From the NCBI GenBank assembly GCA_900315015.1, contig OMXJ01000017.1, positions 1 to 55,532 of the forward strand: a stretch of DNA of 55,532 bases. Direction: 5' to 3'. A program made the translations under genes and the position numbers. The stretch is from an uncultured Eubacteriales bacterium (GTDB taxonomy: Bacteria; Bacillota; Clostridia; Lachnospirales; Lachnospiraceae). The notes under the pieces were generated by a model, which worked only from the letters and a program-made list of their open reading frames with translations, was not told the DNA's origin and searched no databases. Shown here piece by piece: positions 35,558 to 44,482 of this stretch; the first letter of the stretch is position 1; the number at the start of each line of letters is the position of its first letter.

Positions 35558-36076
35558 TTAATCTACATCGATATATTCTGCTATGTCGCCTGAGCCTGAA
35601 AGTCCTCTCTTAAGACCTGTAACACCAGTACGAACAATTGTAAGAATTGTATAACCCTTAAGAAGATTAAGGAAAGCATTAAGCTTAGCCTGATTTCCTG
35701 TAAGTTCGATCATTAATGATTCAGTAGCTACATCAACTATCTTAGCTCTGAAGATATTAGCTACCGCGATAATCTGCTGACGCTGCTTTGCATCTGCCTT
35801 TACCTTAACAAGTAAAAGCTCTCTTGTAACAGAATTATCTGGTAAAAGCTCTGTAAGATCTGAAACATCTTCAAGCTTGAGAAGCTGCTTCTTGATCTGC
35901 TCCTGAATCTTGCTATCACCCTCAGTAACAACAGTCATTCTAGAATATCTAGGATTTTCTGTCTCACCTACTGTAAGTGAAATAATATTAAAAGCTCTTC
36001 TTGAGAAAAGTCCTGATACACGGCTAAGTACACCCGGATTATTTTCTACAAGAATTGAAAGAACCATTTTGCTCAT
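35558..36076 (-). CDS. ilvN: Acetolactate synthase regulatory (small) subunit
   Basis: 172 residues: N-terminal ACT domain (LSILVENNPGVLSRVSGLFSR, the valine-binding type) followed by the ALS_ss_C domain (ELLLVKVKADAKQR). Confers feedback control on IlvB/IlvI. Start at 36076, 5 bases after GGAGG. The catalytic subunit gene is not in this window, although ilvB-ilvN-ilvC is the common order. Confidence 0.96.
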   Translation of the reverse strand: MSKMVLSILVENNPGVLSRVSGLFSRRAFNIISLTVGETENPRYSRMTVVTEGDSKIQEQIKKQLLKLEDVSDLTELLPDNSVTRELLLVKVKADAKQRQQIIAVANIFRAKIVDVATESLMIELTGNQAKLNAFLNLLKGYTILTIVRTGVTGLKRGLSGSGDIAEYIDVD

Positions 36077-36121
36077 AACACCCTCCATGATAAATTAGTA
36101 TATCCTATACGCGATGATACT

Positions 36122-36149
36122 ATGATACCACATCTCGCAAGATTGTCAA
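36122..36149 (-). promoter_or_regulatory. Promoter of ilvN-ilvC with spacer palindrome
   Basis: TTGACA (36144-36149), 16-base spacer, TATCAT (36122-36127). The spacer holds ATCT-CGCA-AGAT (36132-36143), a short inverted repeat that could be an operator. Confidence 0.55.
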
Positions 36150-36276
36150 CTAACAATTTTTATCAAAAATACATTACGATTTTATCCTGTTTTAAAACGC
36201 ATATTTTGAGAGCATTTTTCCGCCTTAAAATTTATCTACTTTTTGATAAACATATTGATTTTAAGCCTTTCATCCA

Positions 36277-36813
36277 TTACATAAATGGATCTTCTACAGT
36301 CTCTGGCTCTGGATAATCAACACCAAAGGTTTCAACTGTAACGCTCTGCATCTTTACATCCTCAAGTGGCTTATCTGAAGCATTTGTCTTTACTGTTGCA
36401 TATTTATTGACAACATCCATTCCTTCTATAACCTTACCAAAAGCAGCATACTGTCCATCAAGATAAGGAGCAGCCTTATGCATGATAAAGAACTGTGAGC
36501 CTGCTGAATCAGGATGACCTGCTCTTGCCATTGAAAGAACACCTGGATCATGGCTTAAATCATTCTTAAAGCCATTAGCAGTGAACTCGCCCTTGATGCA
36601 GTATCCTGGTCCGCCTGTACCACGGCCTAGTGGATCTCCGCCCTGAAGCATAAAGCCTTCGATAATTCTATGGAAAATTACACCGTCATAAAATTTCTTA
36701 TTAATAAGTGAAATGAAATTGTTTACTGTGTTAGGAGCAATCTCTGGATAAAGCTCCGCCTTGATTACACTGCCATCTACAAATGTGATGGTTACGATAG
36801 GATTCTGTGCCAT
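36277..36813 (-). CDS. Cyclophilin-type peptidyl-prolyl isomerase
   Basis: 178 residues. Active-site pattern FHRIIEGFMLQGGDP, NDLSHDPGVLSMARAG and SAGSQFFIM is intact, and there is no signal peptide, so a cytosolic enzyme. Starts at ATG 36813 after GAGG. It lies about 60 bases downstream of tRNA-Thr on the same strand, with the tRNA terminator between and little room for a promoter, so readthrough may drive it. Confidence 0.96.
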   Translation of the reverse strand: MAQNPIVTITFVDGSVIKAELYPEIAPNTVNNFISLINKKFYDGVIFHRIIEGFMLQGGDPLGRGTGGPGYCIKGEFTANGFKNDLSHDPGVLSMARAGHPDSAGSQFFIMHKAAPYLDGQYAAFGKVIEGMDVVNKYATVKTNASDKPLEDVKMQSVTVETFGVDYPEPETVEDPFM

Positions 36814-36840
36814 ATTTTTTCCTCGATTCAATTTATTTTA

Positions 36841-36875
36841 TTAAAAAAAATAGGCTGGTATACAACACCAGCCTA
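36841..36875 (-). terminator. Terminator of tRNA-Thr
   Basis: 9-bp perfect stem TAGGCTGGT/ACCAGCCTA (36851-36859 with 36867-36875), then eight T on the minus strand. The stem begins two bases from the tRNA 3' end. Confidence 0.93.
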
Positions 36876-36876
36876 A

Positions 36877-36949
36877 AGCTCATAGGCAGGTTTGAACTGC
36901 CGACCTACTGATTACGAATCAGTTGCGCTACCAGCTGCGCCATATGAGC
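36877..36949 (-). tRNA. tRNA-Thr (anticodon CGT)
   Basis: 73-nt cloverleaf: acceptor GCTCATA/TATGAGC, anticodon stem ACTGA/TCAGT with loop TTCGTAA (CGT), T-loop TTCAAAC, discriminator T, no encoded CCA. Reads ACG. Confidence 0.95.
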
Positions 36950-36957
36950 AAACAAAT

Positions 36958-36992
36958 ACTTTATATGGCTGCTAGCCGCAGCCATATAAAGT
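36958..36992 (-). promoter_or_regulatory. 15-bp perfect hairpin in the tRNA-Thr leader
   Basis: Arms 36958-36972 and 36978-36992 pair without mismatch around a 5-base loop, 8 bases before the tRNA. No T-run on the minus strand. It could be an RNase III site or a 5' shield. Confidence 0.75.
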
Positions 36993-37008
36993 TCATTTAC
37001 AAATGGTG

Positions 37009-37037
37009 ATTATACTATATTTCAAGCGATTTGTCAA
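37009..37037 (-). promoter_or_regulatory. Promoter of tRNA-Thr
   Basis: TTGACA (37032-37037), 17-base spacer, TATAAT (37009-37014) on the minus strand. Confidence 0.85.
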
Positions 37038-37043
37038 CAAAAA

Positions 37044-37562
37044 TTAAACTTCTTCTCCAATCGCACGAGATTCCCACTTGATTGCTGCTTCGATATCACG
37101 GCCAACTCCTACGCCATGCTCATAGCAAAGTGCTGTCCAGTGACAAGCACGCTTATTGCCCTGCTCTGCAGCCTTCTTGAAATAAATGAAGGAATCATTC
37201 TGACTCTTTTCACAGCCCTCGCCGTTGAAAAGGCAAACTGCTGTATTGTACTGAGCACTGTGATAGCCCTTATTTGCAGCCATCATGAACCTCTGGAAAG
37301 CTCTAGACTTATTAATAGCGGTTCCGCGTCCTAAATACAGGCAAACACCAAGATTATTCATAGCCTCAATGCTTCCCTTTATAGAAGCCATCTTAAAACA
37401 GTTATAAGCCTCTTTGAAGCTCTGTTCGGTTCCTCTACCATAGTAGTGACAAATACCAAGTTCATTTAATGCATTAACATCGCCATTTTTTGACTTTTCT
37501 TTTAACTGATTGAATTTCGCATTTTCAAACTCGAATAGCTCATCATTCGAAGATAAATCCAT
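37044..37562 (-). CDS. Sel1-like repeat protein
   Basis: 172 residues made of about four Sel1/TPR-like repeats of 36 residues: ALNELGICHYYGRGTEQSFKEA, AMNNLGVCLYLGRGTAINKSRA, AQYNTAVCLFNGEGCEKSQNDS and ACHWTALCYEHGVGVGRDIEAA. Such solenoids bind partner proteins; no signal peptide, so cytosolic. Starts 8 bases after AGGAGG and 89 bases downstream of glyA. The tRNA-Thr promoter begins right at its 3' end. Confidence 0.92.
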   Translation of the reverse strand: MDLSSNDELFEFENAKFNQLKEKSKNGDVNALNELGICHYYGRGTEQSFKEAYNCFKMASIKGSIEAMNNLGVCLYLGRGTAINKSRAFQRFMMAANKGYHSAQYNTAVCLFNGEGCEKSQNDSFIYFKKAAEQGNKRACHWTALCYEHGVGVGRDIEAAIKWESRAIGEEV

Positions 37563-37651
37563 AAGTAAGCCCTCCTTTGTCTAAACCTTATTCCCCATTC
37601 TTAACGCAATTAATACATTCCGTAAACAACCTGTATGTTTTAGACAAAAGA

Positions 37652-38893
37652 TTACTGATAAAGAGGATACTTATCTGTAAGTCCCTTAACGATAGCCTTA
37701 GCTTCCTCTGCATTCTTCTCTGGATCATTGATTGCAAGATCAATAGCCTGTGCAATGAGTTCCATGTCAGCTGTGTTAAGTCCTCTTGTTGTAACAGCTG
37801 GAGTTCCGATACGAACACCACTAGTTACGAATGGCTTTTCAGGATCCTGTGGAATTGTATTCTTATTACATGTAATATTAACGCTATCAAGAACAGCCTC
37901 AGCAACCTTACCTGTAACATGCTTTGATCTAAGATCAACAAGCATAAGGTGATTATCTGTACCACCAGATACGATATCAAATCCATGTGACTGAAGTGCC
38001 TTGCAAAGTGCCTGAGCATTATCAATAATGCCCTTTGCATAAACCTTGAATGAAGGATCAAGTACTTCCTTGAAGCAAACAGCCTTAGCTGCAATAACAT
38101 GCATTAAAGGTCCGCCCTGTACTCCTGGGAATACAGCTCTATTGAACTTATGCTCTGTAGCAAATTCTTCGCTTGAAAGGATAAGACCACCACGAGGTCC
38201 ACGAAGTGTCTTATGAGTTGTTGTTGTAACAACATGAGCATAAGGAATTGGGCTCTCATGAAGACCAGCAGCTACTAAACCAGCAATATGAGCCATATCT
38301 ACCATAAGATATGCACCAACCTCATCTGCGATTTCTCTGAACTTCTTGAAATCAATCTTTCTTGCATAAGCAGAAGCACCAGCAATAATAAGCTTTGGCT
38401 TGCACTCCTTAGCAATAGCAAGAACATTATCATAATCGATGAAACCTTCAGCATTTACACCGTAAGGTACGATATTGAAATATAAACCTGAGAAATTAAC
38501 TGGTGAACCATGAGTAAGGTGTCCTCCATCAGAAAGATTCATACCCATTACTGTATCACCTGGCTGAAGAAGAGCTAACTGAACAGCCATATTTGCCTGA
38601 GCGCCTGAATGAGGCTGAACATTTGCATATGTGCAACCAAAAATCTGCTTAGCTCTCTCACGAGCAAGATCCTCAGCAACGTCAACAAACTGACATCCGC
38701 CATAATATCTATGTCCCGGGTAACCCTCAGCATACTTATTTGTAAGTGGGCTTCCCATAGCCGCCATAACTGCCTTTGTTACAATATTCTCAGATGCAAT
38801 AAGCTCAAGATGACTCTGCTGTCTGTCCATTTCGTCCTGTATGCTCTTTGCAAGCTCAGGATCTTCTCTTAAAATCTCGTCAAAAGAAAACAT
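37652..38893 (-). CDS. glyA: Serine hydroxymethyltransferase
   Basis: 413 residues, normal length. PLP lysine in [16 protein letters not shown]; substrate/folate residues in [15 protein letters not shown] and [14 protein letters not shown]. Interconverts serine and glycine with tetrahydrofolate. Downstream of the two MutS-like genes (65 bases), probably same transcript or its own promoter. Confidence 0.98.
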   Translation of the reverse strand: MFSFDEILREDPELAKSIQDEMDRQQSHLELIASENIVTKAVMAAMGSPLTNKYAEGYPGHRYYGGCQFVDVAEDLARERAKQIFGCTYANVQPHSGAQANMAVQLALLQPGDTVMGMNLSDGGHLTHGSPVNFSGLYFNIVPYGVNAEGFIDYDNVLAIAKECKPKLIIAGASAYARKIDFKKFREIADEVGAYLMVDMAHIAGLVAAGLHESPIPYAHVVTTTTHKTLRGPRGGLILSSEEFATEHKFNRAVFPGVQGGPLMHVIAAKAVCFKEVLDPSFKVYAKGIIDNAQALCKALQSHGFDIVSGGTDNHLMLVDLRSKHVTGKVAEAVLDSVNITCNKNTIPQDPEKPFVTSGVRIGTPAVTTRGLNTADMELIAQAIDLAINDPEKNAEEAKAIVKGLTDKYPLYQ

Positions 38894-38958
38894 TTTAATT
38901 CCCCTTATATAAATTATTTTTAGCCTATATCAAGGCTTTTTTACATTATAAATTATGC

Positions 38959-40929
38959 TTACTGGCCCGGATAACCGCCGTTATTTCCAAAGCCTCCGCC
39001 AAAACCGCCGTTAGGAGCACCGAAGCCTCCCTGTGCTGGAGCACCCTGGCCTGGCATTCCCATTCCTGGAGCACCGAAGCCTCCCTGAGGTGGCATTCCC
39101 ATTCCTGGAGCGCCGAAGCCTCCCTGAGGTGGCATTCCCATTCCCGGAGCACCGTATCCTCCCTGAGGTGGCATTCCCATTCCTGGAGCGCCGAAGCCTC
39201 CCATTGGAGCACCGTATCCACTCTGCATTCCACCAAGGCCCATGCCCATACCTGCATTTCCGCCATAGTTTCCTGTAAGTGATCTAGTAGCATTTTTCTC
39301 AGCCTTATACTTCTCGAGCATATCATCATAAAGGTCAAGACCGAATGATGTATCAAGAGGTCTGCCTGGAAGAATCTTATAGGTACGAGCACCATCCTCA
39401 CGGCGGTCTGCTCTATAGAATGAGATTCTCTTAGGTCTCTTAGCATAGATTTCGTTAGCAAACTGAAGTAAGTGAGTAACCATGAATACGGTCATACCAT
39501 TTGCATAAAGAGCACCTGTAAGGTCTCTTGCAATAGCAGAACCTTCTTTTTCAGTTGTGGTAGCGAAAGACTCGTTAAGAAGTACGATTGATTTTCTTGT
39601 AATATTATCAATGATAAAGCTCATACGCTTTAATTCATCTTCAAGACGACCAGAGTTCATTGCTGCATCTTCACGTCTAGCAAAGTGAGTGAACATCTGC
39701 TCATATAAGCAGCATGAGAAATCTGTTGCTGCAACGAAGATACCGCAATCTGCCATAAGATGAGCAAGTCCTAAGCTTCTAAGGAAGGTAGACTTACCAC
39801 CCTGGTTAGCACCAGTTACGATAAACATGCTGTTTGGAGTAGCTGGAATATCATTTGATACAGGCATCTTCTTTGTTCTAAGTGCAAGTGTTGGATCGTA
39901 AAGTCCAATAGCCTCGATCTTAGTTGGAAGTCCATCGATTCTATCAGGAGCTCCGCCGTAGCTTGAACCCTCTACTGGAGCTGTATCCTTGTCAATAGGA
40001 TCTACTGATACGATATGAGGCATACATGTGATAAGTGATGAACTATCAAAGTTTGCTCCAAGTATGCAGCAGCCTGCAAGGAATGCAAGCTGATCACGAA
40101 GGTTGTGGAAGAAAGTAAGCTGCTCTTCTACGAAATCAGAATAGTGGTCAAGAATAGCCACTGCAACTGAATCCTTAAGCTTATCTACTTCATCAAGAAC
40201 TACATCATCTCTCATCTTGGTTGTATCAGCTGAAGTCTTTGAGAAGAAGCTTGAATACCACTTTGATTCCTTCTGACGCTCCTTAGCTTCCTCCTGAGAT
40301 AATGGTGAGAAAGCCTCAACCTTAAGATCAGAAAGCTTGCAGCCTGGTCCAAGACCAGATGAAATTGTATAAGAACCATTTGTATTATAGAACTCAAGGT
40401 TCTGAACTGCATAGTTAAGTCCTGAATCATAAACTTCGCTGTATTCATTGCTGAATCTATCAATAAAATCAGTAAAACCATTTCCTGCAGCAAATCTACT
40501 TCTGATATCAGAAAGACTCATTCTAAGAGTCGAGAGTCTGTTTGTCATCTCTTTAAGGTACTGCATTCTTGGTAAAATAGCGCCCTTTGAAGATGGATCT
40601 CCAGCATTCTTAGCAGCTTCTGAAAATCTATCAAGAGATTCACAAGCTCCCCTTGTCATGTCATAAAGAGAAAGTACTTCATTCTTGCAATCAAGTGCCT
40701 GAGCTACAACGCCCTGACGATAAAGCACTTCTGCTCTTGTCTTTAATGGTCTTACAAGAACATTCTTGAACTGTTCTTTAATAATTGGATCAGGTTCTGT
40801 CTGGCCAGCTCTTGTATCTGCAAATCCAAGGATGACCTCGATATTAAGATCGTTGATTACATCCTCCTGGCTCAAATAGCCCTTGCTATCATCTTTTTCT
40901 CTATCCTTAAATAATAAATATACGTGCAT
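38959..40929 (-). CDS. MutS-family ATPase with GAPGMGMPPQ repeat tail
   Basis: 656 residues. The N-terminal two thirds match the helical core of MutS (VLYRQGVVAQAL, a run of helices); the ATPase has Walker A VTGANQGGKSTFLRS, Walker B SIVLLNESFATT, and VTHLLQFA (His switch). The N-terminal mismatch-binding domain with F-x-E is absent, and there is no Smr domain as in MutS2. The last 90 residues repeat GFGAPGMGMPPQG, a Gly/Pro/Met low-complexity tail. The cognate gene lies 37 bases upstream, so the two may form a heterodimer. Function unknown. Confidence 0.88.
   Translation of the reverse strand: MHVYLLFKDREKDDSKGYLSQEDVINDLNIEVILGFADTRAGQTEPDPIIKEQFKNVLVRPLKTRAEVLYRQGVVAQALDCKNEVLSLYDMTRGACESLDRFSEAAKNAGDPSSKGAILPRMQYLKEMTNRLSTLRMSLSDIRSRFAAGNGFTDFIDRFSNEYSEVYDSGLNYAVQNLEFYNTNGSYTISSGLGPGCKLSDLKVEAFSPLSQEEAKERQKESKWYSSFFSKTSADTTKMRDDVVLDEVDKLKDSVAVAILDHYSDFVEEQLTFFHNLRDQLAFLAGCCILGANFDSSSLITCMPHIVSVDPIDKDTAPVEGSSYGGAPDRIDGLPTKIEAIGLYDPTLALRTKKMPVSNDIPATPNSMFIVTGANQGGKSTFLRSLGLAHLMADCGIFVAATDFSCCLYEQMFTHFARREDAAMNSGRLEDELKRMSFIIDNITRKSIVLLNESFATTTEKEGSAIARDLTGALYANGMTVFMVTHLLQFANEIYAKRPKRISFYRADRREDGARTYKILPGRPLDTSFGLDLYDDMLEKYKAEKNATRSLTGNYGGNAGMGMGLGGMQSGYGAPMGGFGAPGMGMPPQGGYGAPGMGMPPQGGFGAPGMGMPPQGGFGAPGMGMPGQGAPAQGGFGAPNGGFGGGFGNNGGYPGQ
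39010..39220 (-). repeat. Coding tandem repeats in MutS-like tail
   Basis: About four near-identical units of about 39 bases encode the GAPGMGMPPQGGF repeats at the C-terminus. Copy number is likely to vary between strains. Confidence 0.8.
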
Positions 40930-40966
40930 TTACATCACCTTTCTTTATCAAGAATTTGCTTTATTA

Positions 40967-42940
40967 TTACGCTTTCTTGCGGGCCTTTAATCTCTCCATG
41001 AGCTCTGAAAGTGTCATGTGATATTTCTGAACAAGAGTCTTTGAGAAACCACTCGTTGCAGGCTCGTGTCTTACGATCTTAAATGTTCTGACATTTTCAT
41101 CATGTGGATCAACCATAGCAGCAGCACTGACAATACTTCCATCTGGAAGACCTGAGCTCTCGATCTTTTCAGGCTCGATTCCCATTTCCTCAGTACCTGC
41201 AGCTGCAAGCTTGAATTTTACATTACCGTTAAGTGCAAGCTCTCTGATATGTGTAACATAGATACCCATACAGTTATTTGTGATGAAATGCTTAAGAGCA
41301 TTAACACCCATTCTGTATGCATCGTATGTAGCCGCTGTTGTAAAAAGCTCGTTAAGGATAACAAAGTTTTCTCTGTTATTGGACTGCATGAGAGGAATAA
41401 GACGTGTAAGCTCTTCCTTCAGCTTACCAAGACCAGTTTCATCACTTTCATCCTTTGAGAAGTGTGTCATAATACCCTTGAAGCAAGGAACAACTGCTGT
41501 TGAAGCTGCAACCTTAAGACCCATTGTTGTAAAGTAAATGAGCTGGCCTACGCTTCTTGCAAAAGTTGTCTTACCACCCTGGTTAGGACCAGTTACGATA
41601 AGGAACTTTTCCTTTCCTGTATAGTAAAGATCATTTGCAATTACCTTTTTATCAAGAGGTAAATTCTTAAGTATAAGTGCTATATCGAGCATGTCATGTG
41701 CATCGAAAAGAACTGTATCGATTTCTTCATCTTCCTCTTCCTGAGCTGCAGGTGCGCTATTTTCGCCATCAGCATTTACGCCAGCTGCCTGAGCCTCACT
41801 GTATGGATTTGCACCAGCAGACTGAGCTGTGTAAGGATTTGAAAGATTTGCTGCATATGGATTCTGTAATCCATTAAAGCTATTCATTCCACCATATGGA
41901 TTCTGAGCTGCCATATATGGATTTGCAAGATTTCCAAAGCCCGGCTTATTTCCAGCTGAATAAGGATTATTAAGGTTGTAAGGGCTTGAAGCATTATTCT
42001 TCTTCTCATTAGCGAACTGGCTGAACTGAGACTTTGAAGGATCATTCTTCTTTTCCTTAACTTCCTTAAGGTCTGTAAGATCTGGATATGTGAAATGATA
42101 ACCCTTTTCTTCAAGCTTTTCAATGAACTTTGCATATGATACATATACCTGACATTCATCAGCAAGTGTGAAAATCCAATTTCTACGGATGTTGAGATAC
42201 TTCTGGCAGATGTCATTGATCTGATTGAAGATATCTGGTGCTGTTCCGTATAAAAGCTCAATAGCCTGAGCCTCGAACTTTGATGGCATTATATCATTCT
42301 CGAAGATACTCTTCATTGGAACTGCCTCTGCAGTATCGACGTAAGTATCTGAAACGTCATTAATCTTAAGCTTGTTACCACTTACGTTGATGGTAATGTG
42401 CATTCTTTCAAGACGTGAAGAAATAGCCTCCGCATCAGCCTTAAATGAACTGAACGTAGGATCATTTACGATTGAAGCTATCTGCTTCTTAAGTTCATCA
42501 GCTGCAGGTAGTCCTGGCGCAACACTCCTTAAAGCATCATTTAAACCAAGTACCGCACACATATATGAGAAATTTGCATCATAGCTGTACTTAGCTGAAA
42601 CAATGCCCTGTAGCTGAGGGTTATTTACCTGAAGAGTCTTTCCATTTGTCTCCTCATAGAGCCTATTATAACGAATAGACTTTCTGATAAGATCTGTAAA
42701 AGCTTCAAAAGCCTTTGTCATCTTTGGTGACTCAACCATCTTCATAGCTGACTGACGGTAAAGAAGCTCTTCCTTTGATTCTGCAAGCTGGTAGAAATAT
42801 GGCTTGATATTAACTTCTTTGTTGGCATATTGGCCGATTGCATCTACGACCTGATTCATGTTGAGATCTTCGAAAAAGTCAGGTTCCGTTCTCTGACGAT
42901 CTCTTTTTGGTCTTCCTTGATAGAAAATACTGTAATCCAT
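40967..42940 (-). CDS. MutS-family ATPase with NPY-rich insertion
   Basis: 657 residues. Same build as its neighbour: helical MutS core (ELLYRQSAMKMVESP), ATPase with Walker A VTGPNQGGKTTFARS, Walker B NFVILNELFTTA and VTHIRELA. A segment of about 90 residues inserted just before the ATPase is rich in Asn, Pro, Tyr, Ala and Gly (repeated NPYxA, such as NNPYSAG, NPYMAAQNPYGG, NPYTAQ), followed by an acidic stretch (EEEDEEIDTV). No mismatch-reading domain. First gene of the pair, with its own promoter. Shares little sequence with its neighbour outside the ATPase, so an old duplication. Confidence 0.88.
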   Translation of the reverse strand: MDYSIFYQGRPKRDRQRTEPDFFEDLNMNQVVDAIGQYANKEVNIKPYFYQLAESKEELLYRQSAMKMVESPKMTKAFEAFTDLIRKSIRYNRLYEETNGKTLQVNNPQLQGIVSAKYSYDANFSYMCAVLGLNDALRSVAPGLPAADELKKQIASIVNDPTFSSFKADAEAISSRLERMHITINVSGNKLKINDVSDTYVDTAEAVPMKSIFENDIMPSKFEAQAIELLYGTAPDIFNQINDICQKYLNIRRNWIFTLADECQVYVSYAKFIEKLEEKGYHFTYPDLTDLKEVKEKKNDPSKSQFSQFANEKKNNASSPYNLNNPYSAGNKPGFGNLANPYMAAQNPYGGMNSFNGLQNPYAANLSNPYTAQSAGANPYSEAQAAGVNADGENSAPAAQEEEDEEIDTVLFDAHDMLDIALILKNLPLDKKVIANDLYYTGKEKFLIVTGPNQGGKTTFARSVGQLIYFTTMGLKVAASTAVVPCFKGIMTHFSKDESDETGLGKLKEELTRLIPLMQSNNRENFVILNELFTTAATYDAYRMGVNALKHFITNNCMGIYVTHIRELALNGNVKFKLAAAGTEEMGIEPEKIESSGLPDGSIVSAAAMVDPHDENVRTFKIVRHEPATSGFSKTLVQKYHMTLSELMERLKARKKA

Positions 42941-43001
42941 TGGCTACCTCTGCTCCTAATAGATATAAATATAGTTTTTTTATTGTATTACATACTACAT
43001 T

Positions 43002-43030
43002 ATTGTAGCATAAAAGCTAGCAAAATGCAA
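43002..43030 (-). promoter_or_regulatory. Promoter of the MutS-like pair
   Basis: TTGCAT (43025-43030), 17-base spacer, TACAAT (43002-43007) with the extended TGC before the -10. Confidence 0.6.
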
Positions 43031-43049
43031 CCTTTTATAATAAAAAAAA

Positions 43050-43087
43050 GATAAAAAACCCCTTGCATTTGTCGAAATGCAAGGGGG
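43050..43087 (-). terminator. Terminator of rpsF-ssb-rpsR
   Basis: 12-bp perfect stem CCCCTTGCATTT/AAATGCAAGGGG (43059-43070 with 43075-43086), then TTTTTTATC on the minus strand. Confidence 0.95.
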
Positions 43088-43125
43088 TAAAAATCAAAAT
43101 TATATGTTTTTTAATTAATTAACTA

Positions 43126-43404
43126 TTACTGTACCTCGTATGGAAGTAATGCTAAGTTACGAGCACGCTTAACAGCTGTAGTAATTAATCTCTGATGTCT
43201 TGCGCAGCATCCTGTAACTCTTCTTGGAAGGATCTTACCTCTCTCTGAGATATACTTCTTAAGTGTAGCTACATCCTTGTAGTCGATAACTACAGTGCTC
43301 TTGTCTGAACAAAATGCGCAAACCTTCTTCTTACGACGAACAGGTTTTCTCTTGAAATCTGTTCTATCATCGTCCTTATTTCTGTTATTCTTGTTGAATG
43401 CCAT
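43126..43404 (-). CDS. rpsR: 30S ribosomal protein S18
   Basis: 92 residues. Contains VCAFC and [11 protein letters not shown], so it is the zinc-type (Cys-bearing) form. [15 protein letters not shown] is diagnostic. Start at 43404, 8 bases after AGGAG. Third gene of the conserved rpsF-ssb-rpsR operon. Confidence 0.98.
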   Translation of the reverse strand: MAFNKNNRNKDDDRTDFKRKPVRRKKKVCAFCSDKSTVVIDYKDVATLKKYISERGKILPRRVTGCCARHQRLITTAVKRARNLALLPYEVQ

Positions 43405-43453
43405 GATATTCACTCCTTATCGATTCTGAAAAATAAAATGGAATATTACTTAA

Positions 43454-43897
43454 TTAATTGAATGGAAGCTCATCAGTGAGTCCGCTTGCTGCATTCATAA
43501 AGCCATCTTCTGCGCCGCTAGGTATACTGCCAGTGTTTGATGTGCTGCCACCATTTGTGGAACCTGCCTGATAACCAGCTGATGCATTCTTGCTCTCTGC
43601 AAATTCAAGCTCATCTACGATGATCTGAACTGAATAATGCTTTACTCCATCCTTTTCGTAGTTGTCATTCTGGATTCTACCAACAACAACCATCTTTGTA
43701 CCCTTCTTGCAGTACTTCTCTACAAAATCTGCCTGCTTATTGAAAGCTGTGCAGTTAAAGAAATCTGCCTCTGGCTCGCCATCTCTCTTGAAACGGCGAT
43801 CAACTGCTAATGAAAATCTGGCAATATTTAAATTGCTAGCTGCAGTTCTGATTTCAGGGTCTCTAGTTAATCTTCCAATTAATATTACTTTGTTCAT
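43454..43897 (-). CDS. ssb: Single-stranded DNA-binding protein
   Basis: 147 residues. N-terminal OB-fold (MNKVILIGRLTRDPEIR, FFNCTAFNKQADFVEKYCKKG), a Gly/Ser/Asn linker, and the acidic protein-interaction tip (LTDELPFN). Protects ssDNA in replication and repair. 50 bases before rpsR. Confidence 0.98.
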   Translation of the reverse strand: MNKVILIGRLTRDPEIRTAASNLNIARFSLAVDRRFKRDGEPEADFFNCTAFNKQADFVEKYCKKGTKMVVVGRIQNDNYEKDGVKHYSVQIIVDELEFAESKNASAGYQAGSTNGGSTSNTGSIPSGAEDGFMNAASGLTDELPFN

Positions 43898-43926
43898 TCG
43901 GATACCTCCTTTGGGTTTTACCCTAA

Positions 43927-44214
43927 TTAAGCATCACGTCTTACACACAAATATCTGAGTACGTTCTCGTTGATACGAAGCTTTCTGTCAAGCTCAGCTG
44001 GAACGTTTGATTCAGAATCGAAGCTAATGAATGTATAGAAGCCTTCTGACTCCTTATTGATATCATAAGCAAGCTTCTTCTTGCCCTGATCATCAACATT
44101 AGTGATTGATCCGCCGTACTTTACAATACGCTCCTTGATCTTCTCAACTACTGTTGCTCTAGCCTCATCTTCGATTTTTGCGCTTACAACTAATGCTAAC
44201 TCATAATTATTCAT
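43927..44214 (-). CDS. rpsF: 30S ribosomal protein S6
   Basis: 95 residues: MNNYELALVVSAKIEDEA, KLAYDINKESEGFYTFISF and ending VLRYLCVRRDA. Pairs with S18 on the 30S platform. AGGAGG precedes the ATG. First gene of the operon. Confidence 0.98.
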   Translation of the reverse strand: MNNYELALVVSAKIEDEARATVVEKIKERIVKYGGSITNVDDQGKKKLAYDINKESEGFYTFISFDSESNVPAELDRKLRINENVLRYLCVRRDA

Positions 44215-44241
44215 CGTTGCCGCACCTCCTTTTGGTCTCTG

Positions 44242-44262
44242 CCTACAGTCTATCGCCGTAGG
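44242..44262 (-). promoter_or_regulatory. rpsF leader hairpin, possible S6:S18 site
   Basis: CCTAC/GTAGG stem (44258-44262 with 44242-44246) around GGCGATAGACT in the 67-base leader. S6:S18 autoregulatory leaders of this kind are known in other bacteria; the full consensus is not checked. Confidence 0.4.
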
Positions 44263-44287
44263 AAGGAATTACACATCACAATGAATC

Positions 44288-44316
44288 ACTATACCATACA
44301 ATTTATCAAAAATCAA
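44288..44316 (-). promoter_or_regulatory. Promoter of rpsF-ssb-rpsR
   Basis: TTGATT (44311-44316), 17-base spacer, TATAGT (44288-44293), preceded by AAAAGGTAC, close to the upstream motif of the tRNA promoters. Confidence 0.7.
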
Positions 44317-44482
44317 GTACCTTTTTTATTTTTTTCATTTTGATATCTCAAAGATTTCATCTCATATATTTAATCACGGTCCGCCTAAAGCGCGTATCCT
44401 GCAAATACTGTCAGAATCGCCTTAGATTCATCATGTAAATATTTTCGGTTTCCTCTTCCATGAGTACATCATAAACATTAAA

